Part shown: positions 25,788 to 34,581 of the stretch, piece after piece
Layout of the letters: every line of letters starts with the position of its first letter
Position numbering within the stretch: the first letter of the stretch is position 1
Assembly: GCF_018457165.1 (NCBI RefSeq)
Contig: NZ_JAFMNX010000001.1
Span: 310,001 to 374,000, forward strand
Origin: Tianweitania aestuarii
GTDB taxonomy: Bacteria; Pseudomonadota; Alphaproteobacteria; Rhizobiales; Rhizobiaceae
Direction of reading: 5' to 3'
Length of the DNA: 64,000 nucleotides
Made by a program: the position numbers and the translations under genes
The notes under the pieces: model-generated
Told to the model about the DNA's origin: nothing
The model's input: the letters and a program-made list of their open reading frames with translations, nothing else
The model's database searches: none

Positions 25788-27068
25788 GTGGCAGCCGAAG
25801 GGCTTGAAAGGCGGCAGGACCGACCTTCGCATCTGTCGATGCTGGCCATCCTCATCGTCGCCTTGCTGGCCATTGCAGTCCTGTGCGCGCTGCAGCCGGT
25901 GCTGTTGTGGCCGGGGCTCGGCTTTGCATTGGCGCTGATCGTGGTAGCTCTGGTGACATCCGGCCGGGCTGCCGAGCGCATCGCCTTGCCCGATAGCGGC
26001 CCCTGGTCGAGACAGGATGTTCAAACGCCGCCGAGCTTTTCGCAGCTCGATCTTGCGCGCGCCGTCGCTGATCCCCTGATCGTCTTCGATCGCAACGGCG
26101 TCGTGGTTCATGCCAACCCGGCGGCCTTGTCGGCCTTTGATCCGGTGACCCCCGGGACGATGCTTCAGCTGCGCTTTCGCGCACCCGAACTGCAAAGCCT
26201 TGTTGAGCATGCGCTCAACGGCACCGATGATCGCGAGCCCGTTGATTATGCCGAGCGCTTTCCGGTGGAACGAATGTACCGCGTCAGCGTCGCCCGGCTC
26301 GACACGACACGCGGTCTGTTTGCGCTGATCTTTCGCGATCACAGTGAAGCGCGCCGCATCGATCGTATGCGGGCCGACTTCATCGCCAATGCCAGTCACG
26401 AGTTGCGAACTCCCCTGGCTTCCATCTCGGGCTTCATCGAAACGCTACGCGGTCCGGCTCGCAACGACGCCGCGGCGCGCGATCGCTTTCTCGGCATCAT
26501 GCAGGACCAGACCGGGCGCATGGCGCGGCTGATCGACGATCTTCTGTCCTTGTCGCGCGTGGAAATGAAGCCGATGTTGAAGCCCGGTGAAACGGCCGAC
26601 CTGCGTCCGATCCTTGAAGCGGTGATCGCCACCATCGGCCCTCGCGCCAAGGAAGCCGGTGTGACGATCGAAACGGATTTGGAGGAAGGCGAGGCGAAGG
26701 TTCTGGGCGACCGCGACGAGCTCTTCCAGGTGTTCGAGAACCTGCTGGAGAACGCCTGCAAATATGGTCGTTCCGGTAAGCAGGTGGATATCGGCCTGCA
26801 CCGGATCACAGATGGCGGCCAGACGGGCATTGCTGCATCGGTCCGCGATCACGGGCAGGGCATTCCCGCCGAACACATTCCGCGCATCACGGAGCGTTTC
26901 TATCGGATCGATGCCGAAGCCAGCCGCAACCAGAAAGGAACGGGATTGGGCTTAGCGATCGTCAAGCACATCGTGACCCGTCACAATGCGCGCCTGCTGA
27001 TCCGATCAAAGATCGGCGAAGGCACGGAATTCACCGTTTTCTTCCCCGACCAGCCTGCTATGTCCTAG
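25788..27068 (+). CDS. phoR: Phosphate regulon sensor kinase PhoR
   Basis: A membrane sensor kinase of 426 residues. A hydrophobic pair at about 17-55 is followed by a PAS domain (about 80-165, PLIVFDRNGVVVHANPAALS), a HisKA helix with the phosphoacceptor His in ANASHELRTPLASISGF, an N box (FENLLENACKYG), and DHGQGIP plus GTGLGLAIVKHI. PhoR phosphorylates PhoB under phosphate limitation and is restrained by Pst-PhoU. The GTG at 25788 was chosen because GAGGAGG lies just upstream; longer in-frame starts overlap ppk2. phoU follows after 100 bp with no pstSCAB between. Confidence 0.9.
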   Translation: MAAEGLERRQDRPSHLSMLAILIVALLAIAVLCALQPVLLWPGLGFALALIVVALVTSGRAAERIALPDSGPWSRQDVQTPPSFSQLDLARAVADPLIVFDRNGVVVHANPAALSAFDPVTPGTMLQLRFRAPELQSLVEHALNGTDDREPVDYAERFPVERMYRVSVARLDTTRGLFALIFRDHSEARRIDRMRADFIANASHELRTPLASISGFIETLRGPARNDAAARDRFLGIMQDQTGRMARLIDDLLSLSRVEMKPMLKPGETADLRPILEAVIATIGPRAKEAGVTIETDLEEGEAKVLGDRDELFQVFENLLENACKYGRSGKQVDIGLHRITDGGQTGIAASVRDHGQGIPAEHIPRITERFYRIDAEASRNQKGTGLGLAIVKHIVTRHNARLLIRSKIGEGTEFTVFFPDQPAMS

Positions 27069-27168
27069 GAACGGGCCGGATCGGTCCTGATATTCGTCGT
27101 TTTGTCATGCAAAACAGGTATTTCACAGGGAATCATCGGACTTCCCTCTGCATCGGACAAGAACCGCA

Positions 27169-27894
27169 ATGGTCGCTCAGCAGCATATCGTTCGCGCCTA
27201 TGACGAGGAACTGAAGTTCCTTTCGGCGCGCATTGGCGCGATGGGCGGCCATGCCGAGCGCATGGTGGAGCGCGCGGTTCAGGCGCTGGTGACCTCGGAC
27301 ACGGCGCTGGCACAGCGCATCATCGTTGACGACAAGATGCTGGACGACGCCCAGCGCGAGATCGACGAAAAGGCGATCATCATCATCGCCCGACGCCAGC
27401 CCCTGGCGCATGATCTGCGCGAAATCATCGGCTCGATCCGTATCTCCAGCGATCTCGAACGGATCGGCGATCTCGGCAAGAACATCGCCAAGCGTGTGGT
27501 TGCCGTCAGTGAGGCACGTCAGCCTTTGCGCGTGTTTCGCGGCATGGAAGCGCTATCCGGCCTGGCTTTGGCGCAGCTGAAGGAAGTGCTGGACATCTTT
27601 GCCAGCCGTTCGGTGGATCGCATCGCCTCCTTGCGCGACCGCGACGATCAGATCGATCAGATGTATACCTCGCTGTTTCGCGAGCTTCTGACCTACATGA
27701 TGGAAGATCCGCGCAACATCGCGCCCTGCACGCATCTTCTGTTCTGTGCCAAGAATATCGAGCGCATCGGCGATCACGCCACCAATATCGCGGAAACGGT
27801 TTATTACACGGCGACCGGCCGCCAGCTTCCGGCCGAGCGCCCGAAGGACGATCTCAGTCATGACGTCATCGCGCCGATGGCCGGTTCTCAGTGA
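27169..27894 (+). CDS. phoU: Phosphate-signalling regulator PhoU
   Basis: A 241-residue cytoplasmic protein with two PhoU repeats, each a three-helix bundle. The first carries DAQREIDEKAIIIIARRQPL and LREIIGSIRISSDLERIGDL, and the second CTHLLFCAKNIERIGDHATN. The two ERIGD motifs are the metal-binding signatures. PhoU links the Pst transporter to PhoR. It normally sits at the end of a pst operon, but here it directly follows phoR and is followed by an unrelated regulator. Confidence 0.95.
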   Translation: MVAQQHIVRAYDEELKFLSARIGAMGGHAERMVERAVQALVTSDTALAQRIIVDDKMLDDAQREIDEKAIIIIARRQPLAHDLREIIGSIRISSDLERIGDLGKNIAKRVVAVSEARQPLRVFRGMEALSGLALAQLKEVLDIFASRSVDRIASLRDRDDQIDQMYTSLFRELLTYMMEDPRNIAPCTHLLFCAKNIERIGDHATNIAETVYYTATGRQLPAERPKDDLSHDVIAPMAGSQ

Positions 27895-28031
27895 GCCCGC
27901 GACTTCGGGGCGTCTGACAGACTAGCATCAAGCGCTTCAATCGGTTACCCGCGAATAGGTCTTTGCCTCGGGGGCACTTCTCCGCATAATAGGTGGAGAT
28001 CAACACGCTTCACTTGGGAGACCGGCTGCTT

Positions 28032-28685
28032 TTGGAATCCAGCCTGAAATTTGTCGTTGCTGACGATCATCCATTGTTTCGCGGCGCGCTTCGTCATGCG
28101 CTGGTGGGACTTGGAGAGGACATCCGAATACTGGAAGCTGGCGACTTCGAGGCCGCTCAGGCAATCGTTGCAGCCGAAGACGACATCGATCTCCTCCTGC
28201 TCGACCTGTCGATGCCTGGTGCCAGCGGTTTGTCCGGACTGGTGGCCATGCGCGCTGCCTTTCCAGCAACGCCGGTGATTGTCGTATCCGCTCATGATGC
28301 CGCGCAAACGGTGCGTCGTGCGCTTGAGCTCGGCGCATCCGGCTTCATCTCGAAATCCGCCAGCATGGAGGAGATCCGCGGCGCGGTTCGTCAGGTGCTG
28401 GAAGGCGACGTCGCCACGCCTGCGCATCTCGACCTCGGCACGGAGGGCGATGCGGAAGTCTCTCAGCTCATCCGCCGCCTGCAAAGCCTGACGCCGCAGC
28501 AGACACGCGTTCTGACGATGCTGTCATCCGGCCTCCTCAACAAGCAGATCGCGTTCGAGCTCGATGTTTCGGAAGCAACGGTGAAGGCCCATGTTTCCGC
28601 CGTGTTGCAGAAGCTCGGCGTCGACAGCCGCACCCAGGCCGTGATCCTTCTTTCGAAGCTGGGCAGCGACCCAACCGCCAGCTGA
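28032..28685 (+). CDS. NarL/FixJ-type response regulator, CrbR-like
   Basis: A 217-residue two-component response regulator. The receiver domain starts LKFVVADDHPLFRGAL, with the phosphoacceptor Asp in LLLLDLSMPGASGL and the Lys in GASGFISKSA. The C-terminal LuxR-type helix-turn-helix is LTPQQTRVLTMLSSGLLNK, then FELDVSEATVKAHVSAVLQK. The TTG start at 28032 has GGGAG 10 nt upstream; a GTG at 27993 would add 13 residues. It is tail-to-tail with the SLC5-hybrid kinase, and LuxR-type regulators of this kind partner such kinases (CrbS/CrbR control acetate use), so it is the likely target of that kinase. Confidence 0.9.
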   Translation: MESSLKFVVADDHPLFRGALRHALVGLGEDIRILEAGDFEAAQAIVAAEDDIDLLLLDLSMPGASGLSGLVAMRAAFPATPVIVVSAHDAAQTVRRALELGASGFISKSASMEEIRGAVRQVLEGDVATPAHLDLGTEGDAEVSQLIRRLQSLTPQQTRVLTMLSSGLLNKQIAFELDVSEATVKAHVSAVLQKLGVDSRTQAVILLSKLGSDPTAS

Positions 28686-31600
28686 TCACTCGGCTGCTTC
28701 TTCCATCCGCTTAAGGCGCGCGAGCGTCATGCGCAAAACCGCAGGCTTTACCGGCTTGTGGATCACTCCCATGTCGAGCGCGGTTGCGCCGCTTCGCGCT
28801 TCCGCGCCTCGGTCGGCCGTCACCAGCACGGCTGGAATAAAGAGCTTATGCTTGGCCCGCATGGCTTGAACGGCATCCAGGCCGGTTTCCCCGTCGAGAT
28901 GGTAATCTACCAGGATGATGTCGGGCGCTTCTTCGGCGTCCAGCGCATCCCGTGACGTCGAGGCAATCCGCACGCTGCAGTTCCAGCCTTCGAGCAGCCG
29001 CTTCATGGCGTCGAGGATATGCGGATCGTTGTCGATGCACAGGATCTGCAGGCCGGCTACATCCGCGGCATGCGAAACGGGCGCAGCGATCGCGGCCTGA
29101 TCGGCTGAAAGCAACGATGGCTCTGCCTGCGGGAGGATCACAGAGAAACGAGTGCCGCGCCCTTTGTGCGACTCGATCTGGATTTCGAGCCGCAGCACGC
29201 GCGCGATACGATCCACGATCGACAGGCCAAGCCCAAGCCCCTGCGCTTCGCGTGCACCTTCATCCAGGCGCAGAAACTCCTGGAAAACGCTGGTGAGATC
29301 CGTACTGGCGATGCCGATACCGGAATCGAGGACCTGGATCTCGAGCAGTTTGCCGCGCCGGCGCACCCCGATCAGAATGCGGCCCGAGCGGGTGTATTTG
29401 ATCGCGTTGGACACGAGGTTCTGGATGACCCGGCGCAGCATGTTGCGGTCGGTGTGAACGGTGAGCGTCGAGGGCAGGACGCGCAGCTGCAGCTGCTTTT
29501 CGCTCGCCATGGGCGAGAAGTCGGTCTGAATCTGCTTCAACAAGGCGTCGAGCCGGAACGTGGTTTCGTTCGGCTTCTGCGCGCCCGCATCGAGGCGGGA
29601 GATGTCGAGCACCGCGCCAAGGATCGTTTCCACCGATTCTAGCGAGGACTCGATGTTGCTGGCGGATTGGCGCAGGTCGTTATCCTGCGCGCGCTCGATA
29701 AGCGACGAGCAGTAAAGCCGTGCGGCATTGAGCGGCTGCAGGATGTCGTGGCCGGCACCCGCCAGAAAGCGCGTCTTGGACAGGTTGGCTTCCTCGGCCA
29801 CCTCCTGTGCCAGCGCAAGCTCCTGGTTCACACGCGTCAGCTCGGCGGTGCGGCTGGCGACGCGCTGTTCCAGCGTTTCATTGACCCGCTTGAGGGCGAG
29901 ATCTGCGGCCACCGCAGCCGTCACGTCGGAATAGGTCGCGACGGTTCCGCCATTCGGCATCGGGTTGGAGCGAAGCTCGATGATGCGGCCGGACGTCTTG
30001 AGTTCGATGCGCCACGGTGTGCCGAAGCTGCTCAGCCGGTTCAGTGCGGTGAGTTCGAGATCGGCTGGAATATCGCCGCGGTCGGCCAGATAGCGCAGGA
30101 TATGATGCAGCGACACGCCGACCTGACCTAGGAAATCGGGCAGGTCGAACAAGGATCGGAATTGGCGGTTCCAGTTCGTCAGCCGCAGATCCGTGTCGAA
30201 CACGGTGATGCCCTGATCCATCTGATCGAGTGCCGTTTGCAGAAGGTCGCGATTGTGCTGCAGCGCTTCGGATGCATCATCGAGAAGTCGTAGCGCGTCT
30301 TTCTGGCTGCGGTCGTTGCGCTGGAACAGAAGGGACAGGATGAGGCGCGCCGAGGAGGAGCCGACGGCACTTGCAAGCAGCTGCTCGGAAAAGCGCACGA
30401 CCGTCATGCTGGCCGGTTCCTTGCCAGCGGGTATGGGCGCGTTGCCGGCAGCCGCAAAGCTTTGGAAGGAGCGTTCGGTGCGTTCGACGCCGAGATAGCG
30501 CGCGATCGTGTCCTTGAGTTCGTCCACGGTGACGGTGGTGCGAAACCGGCGCAGGCTCGGCATGGGGTTCATGTCGCGCGGCACGAAGATGGCCGCCTGG
30601 ATGCGCTCGAGCGGCATGGCCGAGCGCGACAAGGAGCCGAGCACGAAGAACAGCGTATTGATCGCCAGGCTCCACAACACGCCGTGGTTCAGCGGTTCGC
30701 CCACTGTGCCGAACAGTGCTTGCGGCCGCAGCGCTTCCATGCCGAACAGGCCATGCGTCAGGATCGCAGTATCCGGAGGAGCGAGCGAGGGGAGCAGAAG
30801 CGTGTAGGCCCACACGATGATGCCGGTGAGCATGCCGAGAACCGCGCCGCGACCGTTCGCACGGCGCCAGATCAGGCCGCCCAGGAAAGACGGCGCGAAT
30901 TGCGCGACGGCGGCAAAGGAGATCAGGCCGATCGAGGCCAGGCGCGTGTTGTTGGTGGTTTCGCGATAATAAAAGAAGGCTGCGAGCAGCACGATGAAGA
31001 TGGATGCGCGGCGCACATTGAGGATCAGGCGCGACCAGTCTTCCACGCCACGCCGGTCGGGCTGCACGAGGCGGCGAACGAAAAGCGGGATGACCAGATC
31101 GTTCGAGATCATCACCGACAAAGCGACGCTTGCCACGATCACCATGGCGGTTGCCGCAGACAGGCCGCCGATGAAGGCCAGCATGGCCAAAGCGTCATGC
31201 CCGGCTAGGAGCGGCAGGGCCACGACGTAGAGATCAGCGCTCGTGGCGCTGCCAACGAAGGTCAGGCCCGCAAAGGCGATCGGCAGAACGAAGATGTTGA
31301 TCGCGATCAGATAAAGCGGAAACACGCGCGTTGCCGTGCGCAACTCGGCCTCGGTGCGGTTTTCGACAACCGTGACATGGAACTGGCGCGGCAGCATCAC
31401 GACGGCAAAAGCCGAAAGCAGCGTGGTGACGATCCAGGTCGGCAGGGACGTGTTGTAGCTCGCCGCTTCCTGAACGGCTGGATTGTTGCCGATGGCTTCG
31501 ACGATCGGCCCGATGCCGCCATATAAGAAGAAGGTCACGGCAATCCCGACGGCGAGGAAGGAGGCGAGCTTGACGATCGATTCCACCGCGACCGCCAGGA

Positions 31601-32174
31601 TAAGCCCGTTCTGATGCTCGGTCGCATCGGCATGGCGTGTGCCGAACAACACCGCGAACAAGGCGAGCAGAAGGGCGATGGTGAGCGAAATGTCGCCGAC
31701 GAAAAACTGCACGTCAGGCGGACGCGTATTGTAGTGCTCGACCAGCAAGCCGACCGTTTCGGAAATCGCCTTCAGCTGCAGCGCGATATAGGGGATGGTG
31801 CCCAAGGTCGCGATCAGCGTGGCAAGCGAGGCGACCGCAAAGCTCTTGCCGTAGCGGGCTGCCAGGAAGTCGGCGATCGAGGTGATCTTTTCGGATTTGG
31901 CAATCCGCAGGATGCGTCGCAGCAGCGGATAGCCGAACACGAAGACCAGGATCGGACCGATATAGATCGCTAGAAATTCGAGGTTTCGCTCGGAAGCAAG
32001 GCCGACCGAGCCGAAGAAGGTCCAGGACGTGCAGTAGATCGCAAGGCTGAACGCATAGGTCAGCGGCTGGCCTGCGCTGGCAGCGGCCACGCGCCGGCGG
32101 TCGCCCAGGCTCGCCACCCCGAACAACAGCGTCACATAGGTCAGTGCTGCAACAACAACGGACCAGCCCTGCAC
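28686..32174 (-). CDS. Hybrid histidine kinase with sodium:solute symporter (SLC5) input domain
   Basis: A 1162-residue membrane hybrid kinase of the CrbS/MctS type. Residues 1-490 are a 12-13 segment SLC5 transporter-like domain (CTSWTFFGSVGLASERNLEF). After a cytoplasmic linker comes a PAS domain (about 650-770, DQGITVFDTDLRLTNWNRQF), a coiled coil, a HisKA helix with the His in GAGHDILQPLNAARLY, an HATPase domain (NLVSNAIKYTRSG, GLGLGLSIVDRIARVL) and a C-terminal receiver domain with Asp in IILVDYHLDGETG. Such kinases couple solute binding or uptake to gene control, often of acetyl-CoA synthetase or monocarboxylate transport. Its stop abuts that of the regulator gene, the two stops forming TGATCA. 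Confidence 0.93.
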   Translation of the reverse strand: MQGWSVVVAALTYVTLLFGVASLGDRRRVAAASAGQPLTYAFSLAIYCTSWTFFGSVGLASERNLEFLAIYIGPILVFVFGYPLLRRILRIAKSEKITSIADFLAARYGKSFAVASLATLIATLGTIPYIALQLKAISETVGLLVEHYNTRPPDVQFFVGDISLTIALLLALFAVLFGTRHADATEHQNGLILAVAVESIVKLASFLAVGIAVTFFLYGGIGPIVEAIGNNPAVQEAASYNTSLPTWIVTTLLSAFAVVMLPRQFHVTVVENRTEAELRTATRVFPLYLIAINIFVLPIAFAGLTFVGSATSADLYVVALPLLAGHDALAMLAFIGGLSAATAMVIVASVALSVMISNDLVIPLFVRRLVQPDRRGVEDWSRLILNVRRASIFIVLLAAFFYYRETTNNTRLASIGLISFAAVAQFAPSFLGGLIWRRANGRGAVLGMLTGIIVWAYTLLLPSLAPPDTAILTHGLFGMEALRPQALFGTVGEPLNHGVLWSLAINTLFFVLGSLSRSAMPLERIQAAIFVPRDMNPMPSLRRFRTTVTVDELKDTIARYLGVERTERSFQSFAAAGNAPIPAGKEPASMTVVRFSEQLLASAVGSSSARLILSLLFQRNDRSQKDALRLLDDASEALQHNRDLLQTALDQMDQGITVFDTDLRLTNWNRQFRSLFDLPDFLGQVGVSLHHILRYLADRGDIPADLELTALNRLSSFGTPWRIELKTSGRIIELRSNPMPNGGTVATYSDVTAAVAADLALKRVNETLEQRVASRTAELTRVNQELALAQEVAEEANLSKTRFLAGAGHDILQPLNAARLYCSSLIERAQDNDLRQSASNIESSLESVETILGAVLDISRLDAGAQKPNETTFRLDALLKQIQTDFSPMASEKQLQLRVLPSTLTVHTDRNMLRRVIQNLVSNAIKYTRSGRILIGVRRRGKLLEIQVLDSGIGIASTDLTSVFQEFLRLDEGAREAQGLGLGLSIVDRIARVLRLEIQIESHKGRGTRFSVILPQAEPSLLSADQAAIAAPVSHAADVAGLQILCIDNDPHILDAMKRLLEGWNCSVRIASTSRDALDAEEAPDIILVDYHLDGETGLDAVQAMRAKHKLFIPAVLVTADRGAEARSGATALDMGVIHKPVKPAVLRMTLARLKRMEEAAE

Positions 32175-32320
32175 GTCTTTTTCTCCCCATCCTCAGCCGA
32201 AACCAAAGCATGCGGCAGGGATGCTGTCCAATCGGGAGTCAGGAGAAAAAGCAGTCTGGCTTTGATGACGCAGCGTCGATTATGATAGGAAGCTAGCACT
32301 TTCGTCAGGGGACAAGAGCG

Positions 32321-32755
32321 ATGATTTTGAAGGAATTCCAGGAGTTCATTGCACGCGGCAATGTCATGGATTTGGCTGTGGGTGTGATCATCGGTGCCGC
32401 GTTCGGCAAGATCGTCACCTCCCTAGTCGAAGACATCATCATGCCGGTGATCGGCGCGATCTTTGGCGGCTTTGATTTTTCGAACTACTTCCTCCCTCTC
32501 TCTTCTGCCGTGACGGCACCGACGCTGGCGCAGGCCCGCGAGCAGGGCGCGGTGTTCGCTTATGGCAGCTTCATCACGGTCGTGATCAACTTCCTTATCC
32601 TGGCCTTCATCATCTTCCTGATGGTCAAGGCCGTGAACAATCTGCGCCGCCGCATCGAGCGTGAAGAAAAGGTTGCAGCGCCTGCAGCTCCGCCACCGGC
32701 CGATGTTCAGCTCCTTACCGAAATCCGCGATCTGCTGGCTACCCGTAGCGTTTGA
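32321..32755 (+). CDS. mscL: Large-conductance mechanosensitive channel
   Basis: A 144-residue inner-membrane channel opened by membrane tension during hypo-osmotic shock. The N-terminal amphipathic helix and TM1 read [20 protein letters not shown] then [17 protein letters not shown], the periplasmic loop is about 45-70, TM2 is [20 protein letters not shown], and the cytoplasmic helix bundle at the end ([13 protein letters not shown]) matches the family. Length is usual for the family. No operon partner. Confidence 0.97.
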   Translation: MILKEFQEFIARGNVMDLAVGVIIGAAFGKIVTSLVEDIIMPVIGAIFGGFDFSNYFLPLSSAVTAPTLAQAREQGAVFAYGSFITVVINFLILAFIIFLMVKAVNNLRRRIEREEKVAAPAAPPPADVQLLTEIRDLLATRSV

Positions 32756-32862
32756 TCCTGGCTCTTTCGCTGCGGCGACACACCGATTATCCAACCAGGG
32801 CACGGCGGCTGAGTCGTGCTTTGTTCGCCTTTCGTTTGTGAGTCGCCCCGGAGATTGCGGTT

Positions 32863-34038
32863 GTGAGCCTGTTTGATGATCTGCGTGGCGATGCCCGCAA
32901 CGTACCTGAAAGCGATATTGTCGCGGCGATCAACTATGGCCGCATGCGCGAGGGTATTATTCCGCTTTGGGCGGGCGAAGGCGATTTGCCGACGCCCGGC
33001 TTCATTACGCAGGCGGCACAGGCCGGTCTAGCCGGTGGCGAGACCTTCTACACCTGGCAGCGCGGCATTCCCGAACTGCGCCAGGCGCTCGCCCGCTGGT
33101 ATGAGCGGCATTTCGACCACACGTTCCAGCCGGAAGAGTTCATCGTCACCGCCAGCGGCATGCATGCGATCCAGCTGGCGCTGCAGGCGACCACGGGTGC
33201 CGGCGAAGAAGCGATCTTTCTTTCACCGGCCTGGCCGAACTTCGCGGGCGCCGTTGGCGTGTCCGGTGCCAAGCCCGTGCCGGTGCCACTGATCGAGACC
33301 AGCAATGGCTGGGTCTGCGATCTCGAACGCGTTGAAGCGGCGGTGACCGAGCGCACGCGCGCTTTGTTCATCAACACGCCGTCCAACCCCACTGGCTGGA
33401 CCGCCGATCATGAGACCCTGCGCGGATTGCTCGATCTCGCCCGGCGCAAGAACCTCTGGATCATCGCCGACGAGATTTATTCGCAGTTCCATTATTCCGG
33501 CAGCCGTGCGCCGTCTTTTCTCGATGTCATGGAGCCGGAAGACCGCATCCTGTTCGTGAACAGCTTTTCCAAGAACTGGGCGATGACCGGCTGGCGCATG
33601 GGATGGCTGCGCATTCATCCCCATCTGCAGCAGGTGTTCGAAAACCTGATCCAGTATTCGACCTCCGGCGTGGCGCAGTTCATGCAGCGCGGCGCGGTGG
33701 CGGCTCTCGATGACGGCGACGCCTTTGTTGCCGAACAGGTGGAACGCGCCCACAAGGCCCGCGATCTGGTTTGCAGCACGCTGCTCGATACCGGCCGGGT
33801 GCGCATGAACGTGCCGCAGGGTGCGTTCTACGCCTTCTTCGCGGTGGACGGCATCAGCGATTCGCGCAACGCCACCTTCGACATCATCGACAAGGCCAAT
33901 GTCGGCCTCGCACCGGGTACCGCCTTCGGTGCTGCCGGCGCCGGCCACTTCCGCTTGTGCTTCCACCGCCGGCTGGACCAGCTGGAAGATGCGGCGAACC
34001 GGCTGGCGGAGTATTTCCGGGCGTTGCCTGCGGGGTGA
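32863..34038 (+). CDS. PLP-dependent class I/II aminotransferase
   Basis: A cytoplasmic fold-type I aminotransferase of 391 residues. Visible elements are LWAGEGDLPTPGFITQAA, TFYTWQRGIPELRQALA, the ASGMHAIQLAL cofactor-phosphate loop, the NTPSNPTGW motif with the PLP-ring Asn, IIADEIYSQFHY with the Asp that contacts the pyridine nitrogen, and the Lys in VNSFSKNWAMTGWRMGW. The C-terminal Arg that binds the substrate carboxylate lies in GHFRLCFHR. The family transfers amino groups from aspartate, glutamate or related amino acids; the specific substrate is not clear. GTG start at 32863 after GGAGATTG. Confidence 0.92.
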   Translation: MSLFDDLRGDARNVPESDIVAAINYGRMREGIIPLWAGEGDLPTPGFITQAAQAGLAGGETFYTWQRGIPELRQALARWYERHFDHTFQPEEFIVTASGMHAIQLALQATTGAGEEAIFLSPAWPNFAGAVGVSGAKPVPVPLIETSNGWVCDLERVEAAVTERTRALFINTPSNPTGWTADHETLRGLLDLARRKNLWIIADEIYSQFHYSGSRAPSFLDVMEPEDRILFVNSFSKNWAMTGWRMGWLRIHPHLQQVFENLIQYSTSGVAQFMQRGAVAALDDGDAFVAEQVERAHKARDLVCSTLLDTGRVRMNVPQGAFYAFFAVDGISDSRNATFDIIDKANVGLAPGTAFGAAGAGHFRLCFHRRLDQLEDAANRLAEYFRALPAG

Positions 34039-34081
34039 GGGGGGCTGAGATGTGCGTGAAGCGCGGGCACCTCATCTCGAC

Positions 34082-34137
34082 GCTTCCTTATGTGGTCAAA
34101 GACCGCAGGGCTTCCTTTTGCTGTCAAAGACCGCAGG
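34082..34137. repeat. Two tandem copies of a 28-bp repeat
   Basis: Unit 1 at 34082-34109 and unit 2 at 34110-34137 both start GCTTCCTT and end GTCAAAGACCGCAGG, differing at a few central bases. The 15-bp ends are identical and the spacing is exactly one unit. Confidence 0.85.
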
Positions 34138-34189
34138 CGCGCCGAAGCACGCCTGATCATGGGTTGAGTTGCAGGCACGGCTTCGCGCC
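34136..34189. repeat. Imperfect long hairpin
   Basis: The arm at 34136-34155 (GGCGC, GAAGC and GCCTG blocks) pairs with 34172-34189 through small internal loops, enclosing a 16-nt loop. Confidence 0.6.
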
Positions 34190-34214
34190 TTCCCGTCCGT
34201 GAAGGTTCGGGAAG

Positions 34215-34274
34215 CGGACGCAAGTTTCCGCGCCTTCGATTGATTATATATACGGCGCGGCGAACTCGCGTCCG
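34215..34274. repeat. Long hairpin with AT-rich loop
   Basis: CGGACGCAAGTT-T-CCGCGCC at 34215-34234 pairs with GGCGCGG-CG-AACTCGCGTCCG at 34254-34274, about 19 bp with one mismatch and a small bulge. The loop contains GATTGATTATATATAC, markedly AT-rich compared with the surroundings. Confidence 0.75.
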
Positions 34275-34363
34275 TCGGTGCTTTCGCCCCGTTGCCGGTG
34301 GGCGGGCTCGGTGCAGACTAGTCGCCACCTCACCGAGTGCTCCCGCACTGACCGACCCGAGGC

Positions 34364-34424
34364 CCGGGTTTGGGGAGGGACTGATTACCCTCCAAGTCGA
34401 ACTACCGTAGTTCAACCAACCCGG
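34364..34424. ncRNA. Candidate structured RNA element: three-way junction
   Basis: An outer stem (CCGGGTTTGG at 34364-34373 with CCAACCCGG at 34416-34424, one bulge) encloses two inner hairpins, GGAGGG-actgatta-CCCTCC (34374-34393) and GAACTA-ccg-TAGTTC (34399-34413). Just upstream are two further possible stems, CTCGGTG/CACCGAG (34307-34337) and AGTGC/GCACT (34336-34349). The nesting is unlikely for random sequence, but it may equally be a decayed DNA repeat. The strand of any transcript is unknown and no Rfam family is recognised. Confidence 0.35.
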
Positions 34425-34581
34425 ACACCGCCGCCCTCCTCCGATCCCCGGTGCGCACCAGAGTTCCCGGCAAGGGCGATGAGGGGAGAATAGGGGAGAG
34501 GTTGGGGACGTGGATAGATTTCGGTTGAGGTTTGCAGCGGGTTGCAACAACAACAGGGACTTAGCGACATCCGTCCCGCTT

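Noticed and set aside
27069-27168. Possible PHO box between phoR and phoU (TTGTCATGCAAAACAGGTAT)
   Set aside because: Only one half resembles the 7-bp repeat and the spacing of the second half is wrong.
34082-34137. Possible CRISPR array
   Set aside because: The units are directly adjacent with no spacers and there are only two; no cas genes nearby.
34374-34393. CTGATTA loop, considered as part of a hammerhead ribozyme
   Set aside because: The core needs CUGAUGA and a matching GAAA with a fitting third stem; neither is present.
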